A stretch of 64,000 bases of DNA from Microbacterium sp. Leaf320 (lineage in GTDB: Bacteria; Actinomycetota; Actinomycetes; Actinomycetales; Microbacteriaceae), in the NCBI RefSeq assembly GCF_001423485.1, contig NZ_LMOD01000002.1, positions 643,890-707,889 on the forward strand, written 5' to 3'. Under the pieces are notes generated by a model. The model searched no databases. It was not told the origin of the DNA and was given only the letters and a program-made list of their open reading frames with translations. The translations under genes were made by a program, and so were the position numbers. Shown here piece by piece: positions 25,814 through 35,946 of the stretch. Position 1 is the stretch's first letter. Each line of letters begins with the position of its first letter.

Positions 25814-27163
25814 ATGTCGAATTCCCGTCTGACGCCGCTGCTCGAGGCCATCGAGTGCCTCGGCGACGCCTGGGCAGATGCGGAGAGGGGCATCGATCTG
25901 TCCCGGGCCGAACTGCTCGGTGCCCATCGTGCGGTCAGCGATATTCAGCGGTGTCTCGACGGACTCCACGCCGAACTCGCCGCCGCGATCGCTCACGAAT
26001 CCCGGCCGGAGCTCGGTCCTGAAGGGCTGGCGAAACAGCAGGGATACCGGAGTGCGGCGGCGATGATCGCCGCCGCCACCGGCGGTTCGCCGGGAGACGC
26101 GAAGCGCCTCATCACGGTCGGTCAGGCAGCAGCGCCGCGCACCAACCTGCTGGGCGAGGCGCTTCCGGCGAAGTACCCCGCGCTGGCGACGGCGCTCGCC
26201 GCGGGGGAGATCTCCGTGGCGGCCGCTGCGATCATCGTCGCACTGCTCGAACGCGTCCGCCTCAAGGTCGGGTCGGCGCGGGTCGAAGAGGCCGAGCGGC
26301 TGCTCGTCGAGCGGGCCGCGGGAATGACGCTCGACGACGTGCGCACGCTCGTCGCCCGTACCGAGGCCTGGCTCGACCCCGACGGGGTGGCTCCGAAAGA
26401 ACGGGAGGCGCGCGATCGCCGGTCGCTCACGATGTTCGAGCGCGACGGTTCGCTTCACATGGTGCTGCAGACCGATATCGCCTCGGGGGCGCCGATCAAG
26501 GCGGCGATCCAGGCCTACGTGTCGGCGACCTTCCAGGCGCGGATCACGGCGCCCGACCCGGGTGCTCCAGACGCAGACCATCGCACGGTCGCGATGATCC
26601 AGGCCGACGCGCTCGCGGCTATCTGCGAGCACGCGATCGCCTGCGACAACGGCGGGATGCCCGCCACCGGCGCGACCGTGATCGTGCGCGTGAACCTCGA
26701 CGACCTCACCGCAGGGCTCGGTGCCGCGACGATCGACGGCAGCGATCAACCCGTGAGCGTCAGCACCTGCCGCCGGATGGCTGCGGGTGGCGGGATCATC
26801 CCGGTGGTGCTGGGGTCTGACGGAGAGATCCTCGACTGGGGTCGAGAGAAGCGACTGTTCACGCGGGCGCAGCGCCTGGCCCTCGTCGAGAGGGATGGCG
26901 GATGCGCGATGTGCAGCCTTCCGCCCCAGATGACCAAAGCGCATCACCTGAGATGGTGGCAGCGCGACACGGGGCCGACCGACCTGAACAACGGAGTGCT
27001 GTTGTGCGAGTCATGTCACCACCGCATTCACGACAACGGGTGGGACATACGCATCGAAGGCGTCGGTGTCGCCGCGCGAGTGTGGCTCATTCCACCCCTG
27101 CACGTGGATCCGGCGAGGACTCCTCGACTCGGTGGGAGGGCTCGCTATGACATCGCGGCCTGA
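25814..27163 (+). CDS. DUF222/HNH endonuclease family protein (13E12-type)
   Basis: A 449-residue protein with an N-terminal helical DUF222 domain (to about 330) and a C-terminal HNH nuclease: CAMCSLPP, KAHHLRWWQRDTGPT, LCESCHHRIHD, with two CxxC pairs binding zinc. The family is highly multiplied in actinobacteria and linked to mobile or repeated loci, but no transposition signs are seen here. TAAAAT ends six bases before the ATG and GGAGG lies within that gap, so both leaderless and led initiation fit. It converges with the DUF808 gene after 22 bases. Confidence 0.93.
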   Translation: MSNSRLTPLLEAIECLGDAWADAERGIDLSRAELLGAHRAVSDIQRCLDGLHAELAAAIAHESRPELGPEGLAKQQGYRSAAAMIAAATGGSPGDAKRLITVGQAAAPRTNLLGEALPAKYPALATALAAGEISVAAAAIIVALLERVRLKVGSARVEEAERLLVERAAGMTLDDVRTLVARTEAWLDPDGVAPKEREARDRRSLTMFERDGSLHMVLQTDIASGAPIKAAIQAYVSATFQARITAPDPGAPDADHRTVAMIQADALAAICEHAIACDNGGMPATGATVIVRVNLDDLTAGLGAATIDGSDQPVSVSTCRRMAAGGGIIPVVLGSDGEILDWGREKRLFTRAQRLALVERDGGCAMCSLPPQMTKAHHLRWWQRDTGPTDLNNGVLLCESCHHRIHDNGWDIRIEGVGVAARVWLIPPLHVDPARTPRLGGRARYDIAA

Positions 27164-27185
27164 AGCAGCATCTGTCGTGCGTGCG

Positions 27186-28103
27186 TCAGACGTGCACGTC
27201 GGCGGGCGATTCCTCGCCCTCGTGGAAGTTCGGCTTCTTTCCGATCAAGCGACCGATGCCCAGGATGATCCCGACGATGATGAGACCGGCGATCAGTCCG
27301 GCGATGGCCGAGAACAGGGTGTCGCCGATCCAGACGATGACGCCACCGGCCGGCTCGAGGAAGTGCTCGATTCCGTGCAGGATGTCGGCGCCGAAGTGCA
27401 CGCCGACCTCGCCGAGGTTCACGAGAAGCAGGTGTCCACCGACCCACAGCATCGCGACCGTGCCGAGGATGCTGATGAAGCGGAAGACCGCCGGCATCGA
27501 GCGCACGATGCGCGTGCCCGTGTGGCGGACGCGCTTCGACGGGTTCTTCGCCATCTTCAGACCGATGTCGTCGATCTTCACCAGCAGCGCCACCGCACCG
27601 TAGACGACGCCTGTCATGAGCAGCGCGATCACAGCGAGGATCGCGAGGGTGGTCCAGATGTCGAGGCCGGCCTCGAGGTTCGCCAGCGAGATCAGCATGA
27701 TCTCGGTCGACAGGATCAGGTCGGTGCGCACGGCACCCCAGACGAGCTTGTTCTCGTTGCGGTCGCTCTCATCGGAGTGCCCGTGCTGCACGCCGAACCA
27801 CTCGAGCACCTTCTCGGCACCCTCGAAGCACAGATACGCGCCACCGAGGATCAGGAGGTACGGCAGTACCCACGGTGCGAAGGCGGTGAGGAGCAGCGCG
27901 ATCGGGATGATGATGACGAACTTGTTCGCGAGCGATCCGAGGGCGATCTTCGCCACGACCGGCAGTTCCCGGGCGGGCGTGATGCCCTGCACGTACTGCG
28001 GCGTCACGGCGGCATCGTCGATCACGACTCCGGCGGCCTTGGCCGAGGCCTTCATCGCCGCGCTGAGGATGTCATCGACGACGGCGAGCAGTCCAACCGA
28101 CAT
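27186..28103 (-). CDS. DUF808 family inner-membrane protein (YedI-like)
   Basis: A 305-residue protein. It begins SVGLLAVVDDILSAAMKASAKAAGVVIDDAAVTPQYV (in pieces), the unmistakable DUF808 start, and has about eight hydrophobic segments with a cytoplasmic loop containing HGHSDESDRNENK. The function is unknown in all bacteria. GGGAG precedes the ATG at 28103 by seven bases, which excludes the start at 28136. It is divergent from the msrB-msrA operon. Confidence 0.92.
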   Translation of the reverse strand: MSVGLLAVVDDILSAAMKASAKAAGVVIDDAAVTPQYVQGITPARELPVVAKIALGSLANKFVIIIPIALLLTAFAPWVLPYLLILGGAYLCFEGAEKVLEWFGVQHGHSDESDRNENKLVWGAVRTDLILSTEIMLISLANLEAGLDIWTTLAILAVIALLMTGVVYGAVALLVKIDDIGLKMAKNPSKRVRHTGTRIVRSMPAVFRFISILGTVAMLWVGGHLLLVNLGEVGVHFGADILHGIEHFLEPAGGVIVWIGDTLFSAIAGLIAGLIIVGIILGIGRLIGKKPNFHEGEESPADVHV

Positions 28104-28254
28104 GTGCGTCTCCCTGTGGTGTGTGTGGCTGAGCAACTCTACCGACTGCGCGCAAACTCACAGCGCGCTCACAGTCCCGCGGGACCAAATCCGGGGCGCC
28201 GCTGGTTCTTCTCTATGACGCTGCAGCCAGCCGCGTCGGACAAGGAGTCAGATC

Positions 28255-28725
28255 ATGGCGAACGAGTACAGCAAGAACCCCGCGGCGGTCAGCGACCTCA
28301 CGCACCTGCAGTACGAGGTGACGCAGGAGGATGCCACCGAGCCGCCCTTCCGCAACGCGTACTGGAACACCCACGACGACGGCATCTACGTCGACGTCGT
28401 CTCGGGCCAGCCGCTGTTCGCATCGACCGACAAGTTCGACAGCGGCACCGGATGGCCGAGCTTCACCAAGCCCATCGAAGCCGATGCCGTGACCACGCGC
28501 ACCGACCGCACGCTCTGGATGAAGCGCACCGAGGCCCGATCCAGCGGCGCCGACAGCCATCTCGGGCACGTCTTCGACGACGGACCCCGCGACGCCGGAG
28601 GGCTTCGATACTGCATGAACTCGGCCGCCCTGCGGTTCATTCCGGCTGACAGCCTGGAAGATGAGGGGTACGGTCGCTACCGTCACCTCTTCCCCACCAC
28701 CCCCACCTCTGAGGAGCAGTCATGA
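28255..28725 (+). CDS. msrB: peptide-methionine (R)-S-oxide reductase MsrB, single-cysteine form
   Basis: The 156-residue enzyme reduces methionine-R-sulfoxide in proteins. It has [19 protein letters not shown] and the catalytic Cys120 in [14 protein letters not shown]. Cys120 is the only cysteine in the protein, so both the zinc-binding CxxC pairs and the usual resolving cysteine are absent; regeneration must come directly from thioredoxin or another thiol. AAGGAG precedes the ATG. The stop overlaps the msrA start (ATGA). Confidence 0.95.
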   Translation: MANEYSKNPAAVSDLTHLQYEVTQEDATEPPFRNAYWNTHDDGIYVDVVSGQPLFASTDKFDSGTGWPSFTKPIEADAVTTRTDRTLWMKRTEARSSGADSHLGHVFDDGPRDAGGLRYCMNSAALRFIPADSLEDEGYGRYRHLFPTTPTSEEQS

Positions 28726-29267
28726 CCGACACCGGAACCATCACCCGCACCCCCGGGACCGAGACCGCCGTACTCGCGGGCGGCTGCTTCTGGGGCATGG
28801 AAGACCTCATCCGCCGCCAGCCCGGCGTGCTCGACACCCGAGTCGGCTACACCGGCGGAAGCAACGACCATGCGACGTACCGCAACCACCCCGGTCACGC
28901 CGAGGCCGTGGAGATCGTCTTCGATCCCACGAAGACGACGTACCGCGACATCCTGGCGTTCTTCTTCCAGATCCACGACCCGTCGACCAAGGACCGCCAG
29001 GGCAATGACATCGGCTCGAGCTACCGCTCGGCGATCTTCCCGCTCACACCCGAGCAGGAGAGCGTCGCGCGCGACACGATCGCCGACGTCGACGCCTCAG
29101 GCCTGTGGCCGGCCAAGGCCGTGACCACGATCGAGCCCGCGGGCCCCTTCTGGCAGGCCGAGGAAGAGCACCAGGACTACCTGATCAAGTACCCCAACGG
29201 CTACACCTGCCACTTCCCGCGTGCGGGATGGGTGCTGCCGAAGCGCGAGCAGAACGCGACGGTCTGA
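28722..29267 (+). CDS. msrA: peptide-methionine (S)-S-oxide reductase MsrA
   Basis: This 181-residue enzyme reduces methionine-S-sulfoxide. It carries the active-site GGCFWG with Cys22, GYTGG, and YRSAIF, and ends with a second cysteine in YTCHF that is not the standard C-terminal resolving pair. It is translated with msrB, giving repair of both stereoisomers from one mRNA. It is followed at once by a strong terminator hairpin. Confidence 0.95.
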   Translation: MTDTGTITRTPGTETAVLAGGCFWGMEDLIRRQPGVLDTRVGYTGGSNDHATYRNHPGHAEAVEIVFDPTKTTYRDILAFFFQIHDPSTKDRQGNDIGSSYRSAIFPLTPEQESVARDTIADVDASGLWPAKAVTTIEPAGPFWQAEEEHQDYLIKYPNGYTCHFPRAGWVLPKREQNATV

Positions 29268-29278
29268 CCGTCACACCG

Positions 29279-29311
29279 AGAGCCCTTCGTCTCCTCGAGA
29301 CGGAGGGCTCT
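29279..29311. terminator. terminator downstream of msrA
   Basis: AGAGCCCTTCGTCTC and GAGACGGAGGGCTCT form a 15-bp stem with one mismatch around CTC, then TCTCGT. It lies 11 bases after the msrA stop and before the convergent hydrolase stop, so it may serve both strands. Confidence 0.8.
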
Positions 29312-29325
29312 TCTCGTGCCTGCGG

Positions 29326-30135
29326 TCAGCTCTCCGACAGGAACGCCAGCGCGGCTTCCTTGAACGCGCGGGACCCGGGCGCGTTGAAGTGGTTGCGATC
29401 CGGGATCTCGAAGAAGCGACCCTGAGGGGCAGCTGACGCGAGAGCGCGAGAGCCCTCGATGATCGCATCCTTCGACCCGGTCGCGAACAGGATCGGGCTC
29501 GCCGGTGCGTTCGACGGATCGGGGTCGATCGTCCGTGACGACCGCATCCCCTCGGCCAGCGCGACGAGCGCGCCGAGGTCGTTGCCGGGAACGCGCTCGG
29601 TCAGTGTGATGTAGTTCTGCGTCGTGGGATCCGACACGGGCGTTCCGTCGGCCAGGTATGTGCGCACCTGATCGAGATCGAGCCTCGCCAGTGGAATACC
29701 GTCCGGCACCCCGCCGAGCACGGCGCGCCCGATGCGGTGCGGCAGATCGCGCACGACCTCCCAGCCGACTCGCGCGCCGAGCGAGTATCCGACGTAGACG
29801 GCTTCGTCGACGAGGTACGTGTCCATGACCGTCTCGACATCGGTCGCGAGCGTGCGGATGCCGTAGGCGTCGGCCTGATGCGGCTTCTCGCTCAGCCCGT
29901 GGCCGCGCTGGTCGAGGGCCAGCACCCGGTACCCGGCCTTGGTGAGCTCGCGCACCCACCCCGTGAGTACCCAGGTGTCGCGGGCGCTCGACGCGAATCC
30001 ATGCACGATCACCACCACAGGAGAGTCGAGCTCGCCCCAGGTGTACGTCGCGAGGCGAGTGCCGTCAGCGGCGTGCACCTGCTGGGGTTCGGGCATGTTG
30101 GTCAGGTCGGAGAGAGGAACAGCCACGGCATCCAT
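29326..30135 (-). CDS. alpha/beta-hydrolase fold protein
   Basis: A 269-residue hydrolase with oxyanion motif VHGF (near 45), the DQRGHG.S strand, the nucleophile in GYSLGA, and a C-terminal Asp (TGSKDAII) and His (PDRNHF). The layout fits haloperoxidase/esterase-type enzymes; the substrate is unknown. GGAGG lies five bases before the ATG at 30135, which rules out the longer frame to 30243. That longer frame would cross the catalase terminator. It converges with msrA. Confidence 0.88.
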   Translation of the reverse strand: MDAVAVPLSDLTNMPEPQQVHAADGTRLATYTWGELDSPVVVIVHGFASSARDTWVLTGWVRELTKAGYRVLALDQRGHGLSEKPHQADAYGIRTLATDVETVMDTYLVDEAVYVGYSLGARVGWEVVRDLPHRIGRAVLGGVPDGIPLARLDLDQVRTYLADGTPVSDPTTQNYITLTERVPGNDLGALVALAEGMRSSRTIDPDPSNAPASPILFATGSKDAIIEGSRALASAAPQGRFFEIPDRNHFNAPGSRAFKEAALAFLSES

Positions 30136-30162
30136 TGTCCTCCTCTGCGATGCCCGGATACG

Positions 30163-30200
30163 CCGAGACCCACCGGCCCCGAGGGGACGATGGGTCTCGG
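30163..30200 (-). terminator. terminator downstream of the catalase gene
   Basis: CCGAGACCCA (30163-30172) and TGGGTCTCGG (30191-30200) pair perfectly; CCCC and GGGG inside extend the stem. It lies 17 bases past the catalase stop on the minus strand. Confidence 0.7.
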
Positions 30201-30217
30201 TCATCAGCGGATGCGAC

Positions 30218-31681
30218 TCAGAAGCGAGCGCGCAGAGCGTCACCCAGCGAGGCGTCGACGTTCGTCCAGTACTGGAAGAACCGCTCGCGGATCGCGTCGA
30301 TCGTGATGCCCTGGCCCTGGCCGGTCAGCGTCTCGAGGAAGCGCGCGCGCTGCTCGTCGTCGAAGACCGTGCGGTACAGCGTGCCCGCCTGACCGAAGTC
30401 GTCGTCGTCGAGGTGCAGGGTCGCGGCGGCACGGATCAGCTCGCCGTCCGACTCCCAGCTCGCCTCGACACCCGCGGCCGGGTCAGCCGTGGGGCCACCG
30501 GCCGGGCCGTACGAGTTGGGCGTGTAGACGCGGTGATCGGCCGGGTTGAACTTGTACTGCATCTGGCCTTCGTGCATGTAGTTGCGCACCTCGGCCGCGT
30601 GCGGCTGGTTGACCGGCAGCTGGTTGTAGTTCGCACCGATGCGGTAGCGCTGAGCATCCGAGTAGGCGAACACGCGAGCCATGAGCATCTTGTCGGGCGA
30701 GATGCCCGTGCCGGGAACCTGGTTGCCGGGCGAGAAGGCAGCCTGCTCGATCTCGGCGAAGAAGTTCTGCGGGTTGCGGTCGAGCGTGAACGTGCCGACC
30801 TTGATGCGCGGGTAGTCCTTCTTCGACCAGGTCTTCGTCAGGTCGAACGGGTTGAAGCGGTAGGTCTTGCCCTCTTCGTAGGGCATGACCTGCACGTAGA
30901 CGTCCCACGAAGGGGCGTCGCCGCGAGCGATCGCGTCGAACAGGTCGCGACGGTAGTAGTCGGCATCCGATCCGGCGAGCTTCTCGGCCTCTTCGGCGCT
31001 CATCGCCTCGACGCCCTGCTTCGAGAGGAAGTGGTACTGCACCCAGAAGCGCTCGCCTGCGGCGTTGACCCACTGGTAGGTGTGCGATCCGTAGCCGTTC
31101 ATGTGGCGCCAGCTGCGCGGCAGGCCGCGGTCGCCCATGAGGTACGTGACCTGGTGGGCGGACTCGGGGGAGAGGGTCCAGAAGTCCCACTGCATGTCGG
31201 CGTCGCGCAGACCGGAGTCGCCGAGACGCTTCTGCGAGTGGATGAAGTCGGGGAACTTCATGGCGTCGCGCAGGAAGAAGGTCGGCGTGTTGTTGCCGAC
31301 GATGTCGAGGTTGCCCTCGGGCGTGTAGAAACGCAGCGCGAAGCCGCGCACGTCGCGCCAGGTGTCGGGCGAACCCTGCTCGCCGGCGACCGACGAGAAC
31401 CGCAGCAGAGTCTCGCTCTGAGCGCCCGGCTGGAAGGCCGCGGCACGGGTGTAGGCCGACACGTCTTCGGTGACGGTGAAGGTTCCGAAGGCTCCGCCGC
31501 CCTTGGCGTGGGGGTTGCGCTCCGGCACGCGCTCGCGGTTGAACGACGCGAGCTTCTCGACGAGGTAGCGGTCGTGCAGGACCGTGGGTCCGTCGGCTCC
31601 GACGGTGAGCGAGTGGGCGTCGCTCGCGACGGGGGTGCCCGTCTGGGTGGTGGTGGCGGGCGTGGTCGATGGATCGGTCAT
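30218..31681 (-). CDS. katA: monofunctional haem catalase, small-subunit (clade 3)
   Basis: The 487-residue enzyme disproportionates hydrogen peroxide. The catalytic His58 lies in [13 protein letters not shown], the distal Asn in [11 protein letters not shown], and the proximal haem tyrosine in [14 protein letters not shown]. Length and motifs match clade 3, which binds haem b and NADPH. AAGGAG sits six bases before the ATG. It is the second gene after a Fur-type repressor on the same strand with 63 bases between, the furA-kat arrangement, so peroxide/iron control by that repressor is likely. Confidence 0.96.
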   Translation of the reverse strand: MTDPSTTPATTTQTGTPVASDAHSLTVGADGPTVLHDRYLVEKLASFNRERVPERNPHAKGGGAFGTFTVTEDVSAYTRAAAFQPGAQSETLLRFSSVAGEQGSPDTWRDVRGFALRFYTPEGNLDIVGNNTPTFFLRDAMKFPDFIHSQKRLGDSGLRDADMQWDFWTLSPESAHQVTYLMGDRGLPRSWRHMNGYGSHTYQWVNAAGERFWVQYHFLSKQGVEAMSAEEAEKLAGSDADYYRRDLFDAIARGDAPSWDVYVQVMPYEEGKTYRFNPFDLTKTWSKKDYPRIKVGTFTLDRNPQNFFAEIEQAAFSPGNQVPGTGISPDKMLMARVFAYSDAQRYRIGANYNQLPVNQPHAAEVRNYMHEGQMQYKFNPADHRVYTPNSYGPAGGPTADPAAGVEASWESDGELIRAAATLHLDDDDFGQAGTLYRTVFDDEQRARFLETLTGQGQGITIDAIRERFFQYWTNVDASLGDALRARF

Positions 31682-31744
31682 CTTCTTCTCCTTCTGCGCA
31701 CAGGCACGAGGATCATCCCGGGTGCCCGGGAGCGACGTCGGATG

Positions 31745-32167
31745 CTACTGCGCGGCGTTCTGGCAACTGGGGCACAGGCCCCAGAAGGTCACTTCGGCTG
31801 TCTGGACGGTGAATCCCCCCGCCGAAGACGGGGTGAGGCACGGCGCTTCGCCGACGACGCAGTCCACATCGCCGACCGCACCGCATTCGGTGCAGACGAT
31901 GTGGTGATGGTTGTCGTCGATGCGCCGTTCGTAGAGCGCCGCGGAGCCTGCCGGTTCGATCCGGCGGATGAGGCCCGCCGTCGTCAGGTCCGCGAGGATG
32001 TTGTGCACCGACTGGATCGACGTCGTCGGGAGCACGGCGGAGACGGCGCGGAAGACCCGCTCCGCATCCGTGTGGGCCATGGATTCCAGTACCTCGAGCA
32101 CGGCGACGCGGCCCGCGGTCGCACGCAGCCCGGCACCGCGAAGTGCCGAGTCGAGTTCTGTCTCCAT
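31745..32167 (-). CDS. furA: Fur-family repressor (FurA/PerR-like)
   Basis: A 140-residue regulator with an N-terminal winged helix (TAGRVAVLEVLESM, SIQSVHNILADLTTAGLIRRIE) and the metal-binding C-terminus: HHHIVCTECG and CPSCQ, whose cysteines bind structural zinc. Linkage to katA indicates a peroxide-sensing FurA-type repressor. TAGAGT on the minus strand ends seven bases before the ATG, so the mRNA is probably leaderless, as known for mycobacterial furA. An A/T-rich candidate operator lies just upstream. Confidence 0.92.
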   Translation of the reverse strand: METELDSALRGAGLRATAGRVAVLEVLESMAHTDAERVFRAVSAVLPTTSIQSVHNILADLTTAGLIRRIEPAGSAALYERRIDDNHHHIVCTECGAVGDVDCVVGEAPCLTPSSAGGFTVQTAEVTFWGLCPSCQNAAQ

Positions 32168-32174
32168 AGGCCTG

Positions 32175-32180
32175 ACTCTA
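32175..32180 (-). promoter_or_regulatory. -10 element TAGAGT, leaderless furA promoter
   Basis: On the minus strand TAGAGT ends seven bases before the furA ATG at 32167. Confidence 0.6.
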
Positions 32181-32186
32181 CCGGCA

Positions 32187-32205
32187 GTTTTTAGTTATTC
32201 AAAAG
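32187..32205. promoter_or_regulatory. candidate Fur operator overlapping the furA -35 region
   Basis: The sequence GTTTTTAGTTATTCAAAAG is the most A/T-rich patch nearby and has TTTT/AAAA dyad ends. It covers the place expected for the -35 of the promoter at 32175-32180. Mycobacterial FurA binds an A/T-rich site in the same position, so autoregulation is inferred. Confidence 0.4.
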
Positions 32206-32328
32206 ACCGGCGTGTCGGTGGAGGCGGTTGCGCGCACCGCGGTGCAGATCGTGAGGGACCTCGAGGACGCTCCCACGGTCTGCGCCGTGTCGCTGCAGCG
32301 GATGGGCTGAGCCGCGATCCGCGGGTCG

Positions 32329-32994
32329 TCAGGACTCCGAGGGCGCGAGAGGCAGCTCGAGCCCGTAGTTCCACGTCAGGATCGCCGGCTGCTCGCGGTA
32401 GAAGCTCAGCACTGACACCGATCCGGCATCGAGTGTGATCTGAGCGCCGAAGCGCGGAGCGAGCCGCAGGTAGACCGCGGTGAGGATGCGGAGGAAGTGC
32501 CCGTGCGCGACCAGCGCCACATCACCTTCGGTCAACGCCGGCAGCACGCGGGTGAGCACGCGGGAGGCGCGGGCCGCGACCTCTTCGACGGTCTCTCCCG
32601 GCGTCGCGCCGCGGATCACACCGTGAGTGAAGGCACTCCAGTCGTAGCCCAGCTCTTCGCGGATGTCCTTCGTCGTGCGACCCTCGTATCCGCCGTAGTC
32701 CCACTCGACGAGCAGCGGATCGACCTCGGCGTGCAGCCCCGCGAGCTCGGCGGTGCGCCGGGCGCGCTCGAGCGGTGAGCACAGCACGAGAGAGAAGTCG
32801 TAGTCGGCGACCAGCTGTCCGGCGCCGCGGGCGAGATCCTCGCCTCGCGTGGTGAGCGGGATGTCAGTGAGGCCGGTGTGCAGGCCCGCCTTCGACCATT
32901 CGGTCTCGCCGTGGCGCAGGAGCACGAGCTTTCCCTGCGGATTGTCGGGCGCGGGGTGATCGGGCAGCGGGTCGTATTCGGGGATCGCGGGCAC
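32329..32994 (-). CDS. histidine phosphatase family protein (phosphoglycerate mutase-like)
   Basis: A 221-residue phosphatase. LVLLRHGETEWSKAGLHTGLTDIPLT gives the catalytic His in RHGE and the second phosphate-binding arginine; CSPLERARRT and VALVAHGHFLRIL give the other family motifs. It resembles broad-specificity phosphatases rather than glycolytic mutase. I start at the GTG at 32994, since TACGGT ends six bases upstream; a TTG at 33018 would also be open. The neighbours do not suggest a substrate. Confidence 0.85.
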   Translation of the reverse strand: MPAIPEYDPLPDHPAPDNPQGKLVLLRHGETEWSKAGLHTGLTDIPLTTRGEDLARGAGQLVADYDFSLVLCSPLERARRTAELAGLHAEVDPLLVEWDYGGYEGRTTKDIREELGYDWSAFTHGVIRGATPGETVEEVAARASRVLTRVLPALTEGDVALVAHGHFLRILTAVYLRLAPRFGAQITLDAGSVSVLSFYREQPAILTWNYGLELPLAPSES

Positions 32995-33000
32995 ACCGCA

Positions 33001-33006
33001 ACCGTA
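33001..33006 (-). promoter_or_regulatory. -10 element TACGGT, leaderless promoter
   Basis: On the minus strand TACGGT ends six bases before the GTG at 32994 and so helps decide that start. Confidence 0.45.
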
Positions 33007-33089
33007 GTCCGGACGCAAGCCCGGCCGACAGCGTCGTCCCGATCTGCGGAGCCCGCGGCAGCTCGGGCCGTGTGCGGACGGAGCCTGGA

Positions 33090-34019
33090 TCAGACGAACG
33101 TGACGGTCTGCTGCAGCCGTGTGCGCACGTCGAACAGCTCGTTGCCGCCGATCGCACGGGCGCCGGGCACTCCCTGGCGCAGCACCATCGAGAGCGCACT
33201 GCGCCGCACGACGACGACCGGCACTCCTCGGCTGCTGCCGAGGGGTGTGACGGCCTGCGCGAGATCGTCGTCGGGGAGCACGATGATCACTCCGCCGAAC
33301 TTCACCCGAGCGGCCTTCGCCACGGTGCGCATGCGGGCGAGGGCCGCGGTGACGGGCGCGCGGGTGCCGAGGCTCGGTCCGGTGATCTCACCGCGTCGGA
33401 AGCCGACGACTCCGCCGAAGTCCTCCGACATCACGCCGTAGAGGCCCGACGGGCTGAGCACCACGTGGTCGAGCTTGTCGTCGGCATCCGCGCCCGTGGC
33501 GACGTCGTGCCAGACGGTGAAGCCCATGCCGAGAGCGCTCACCGTGCGGGCGGTCGCCTCCTCGGCCAGCGCATCGGCGAGCAGTCGACGCAGGTCACGC
33601 GGTGCCGAGCGCACGAGTGCGGGGTCGTACGGATCGGGCACCTCGACGCCGCGCCCCGCCCATTCGCGGATCAGCGACAGGTAGCGCTCGCGTCGCCAGC
33701 CGCCGGGGTGGCCGTACGAGCGGGCGCGGGGGCGTGTGTCGGTGCGGGTGGCGGACTGCGGACGCCATCCGGTCCACTCCGGCTCCGACGGGATGCCGGG
33801 GTGAGCGCCGCTGCGGCGATCGTAGGCGGCGCGGCTCTCGGTGGTGCCGACGAGCTCCCACGCGCGCTGCACCTGGATGAACACGGCGGCATCGCCTCCG
33901 GTGTCCGGGTGCGATTCGCGCAGGCGGAGCCGGTAGGCACGTCGCAGCTCGACGTCGTCGACCGACGGGTCCACACCGAGGATCTCGTAGGCAGAAGCCG
34001 AGAGCGGGCTGTCGAACAT
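33090..34019 (-). CDS. J-domain protein fused to a NERD-like domain
   Basis: The 309-residue protein opens with a J-domain (YEILGVDPSVDDVELRRAYR, HPD at about 38-40, AAYDRR), so it should stimulate a DnaK-type Hsp70. A Pro/Arg linker follows, then from about 155 a domain resembling NERD: TARTVSALG, LDHVVLSPSGLYGVMSEDFGG. In true NERD nucleases the strand after 'GLYV' carries a catalytic lysine; here it reads GVMSED, so nuclease activity is doubtful. AAGGAG precedes the ATG at 34019. A single gene; the client is unknown. Confidence 0.85.
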   Translation of the reverse strand: MFDSPLSASAYEILGVDPSVDDVELRRAYRLRLRESHPDTGGDAAVFIQVQRAWELVGTTESRAAYDRRSGAHPGIPSEPEWTGWRPQSATRTDTRPRARSYGHPGGWRRERYLSLIREWAGRGVEVPDPYDPALVRSAPRDLRRLLADALAEEATARTVSALGMGFTVWHDVATGADADDKLDHVVLSPSGLYGVMSEDFGGVVGFRRGEITGPSLGTRAPVTAALARMRTVAKAARVKFGGVIIVLPDDDLAQAVTPLGSSRGVPVVVVRRSALSMVLRQGVPGARAIGGNELFDVRTRLQQTVTFV

Positions 34020-34089
34020 CGCTCTCCTTCCGAGATCGCGGCATCCAGAATATCCGGATGCTGTTGTGCATCAGCCGTGCCGGTCGGGA

Positions 34090-34743
34090 TCAGTCAGACA
34101 CGTCGACGATGCGCTCGCCGCCGATCACGGGCACGACGGCTCCGGCGGAGGCCCCGGCGATGTCGTCCGCGAGCCTGTCGAGCTCGTGTGCGGGAACCCA
34201 GGCCTCGAGCGTCGCCAGCGCACCGTAGCGAGGTTCGCCGAGCGTCGCTCCGTGATGCAGGACCCAGTCGCGCAGCAGGTTGTCGAAGCGCCCGGCGTCG
34301 GCATGGGCGACATCCATCGTGATCCGGGTGAGCGACTGCCGCCGTACGAGCGCCGCGAGGTCGAGGGCCTCTGAGACTGCCGACGAGTACGCCCGCACCA
34401 GCCCGCCGGCCCCGAGCTTCACCCCGCCGAAGTAGCGGGTGACCACGGCGACGACGTCCGTCAGCTCGCGGCGGCGCAGCACCTCGAGCATCGGCACCCC
34501 CGCAGTACCCGAGGGCTCGCCGTCATCCGACGATCTCGCCTGGTCGCCGAGCAAGCCGGTGACCATCGCGGTGCAGTTGTGCCTGGCATCCCACCACTGC
34601 TTGCGGACACGCGCGATGACCGCATCCGCGTCGTCGACCGAGACGACCGGTTCGACGGTCGCGATGAACCGCGACTTCTTGATGATGAGTTCATGCTCCA
34701 CAGGCGCGGCGATCGTGGCCGGGTAGGTGCGGGCGGAGGTCAT
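34090..34743 (-). CDS. IMPACT/YigZ family protein
   Basis: The 217-residue protein shows the YigZ N-terminal domain: HELIIKKSRFIATVEPV, WWDARHNCTAMV, SSDDGEPSGTAGVPML and RYFGGVKLGAGGLVRAY, all family hallmarks, and a C-terminal DUF1949-like domain (ALATLEAWVPAHELD). The family is linked to translation control or nucleic-acid binding, with no settled activity. TAGTCT on the minus strand ends seven bases before the ATG at 34743, suggesting a leaderless mRNA; this also rules out the longer frame to 35013, which lies inside the next gene. Confidence 0.92.
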   Translation of the reverse strand: MTSARTYPATIAAPVEHELIIKKSRFIATVEPVVSVDDADAVIARVRKQWWDARHNCTAMVTGLLGDQARSSDDGEPSGTAGVPMLEVLRRRELTDVVAVVTRYFGGVKLGAGGLVRAYSSAVSEALDLAALVRRQSLTRITMDVAHADAGRFDNLLRDWVLHHGATLGEPRYGALATLEAWVPAHELDRLADDIAGASAGAVVPVIGGERIVDVSD

Positions 34744-34750
34744 CCGCCCC

Positions 34751-34756
34751 AGACTA
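34751..34756 (-). promoter_or_regulatory. -10 element TAGTCT, leaderless promoter
   Basis: On the minus strand TAGTCT ends seven bases before the ATG at 34743. Confidence 0.5.
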
Positions 34757-34774
34757 CCCAGCCACCATGCGCAC

Positions 34775-35930
<1,156 letters not shown>

Positions 35931-35946
35931 GCCGTTCCGCGCGCGC

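Noticed and set aside
32212..32310. 32-codon frame starting with GTG between furA and the phosphatase
   Set aside because: It looks like the end of a protein but has no recognisable family and no ribosome site; it could be a remnant, so I did not annotate it.
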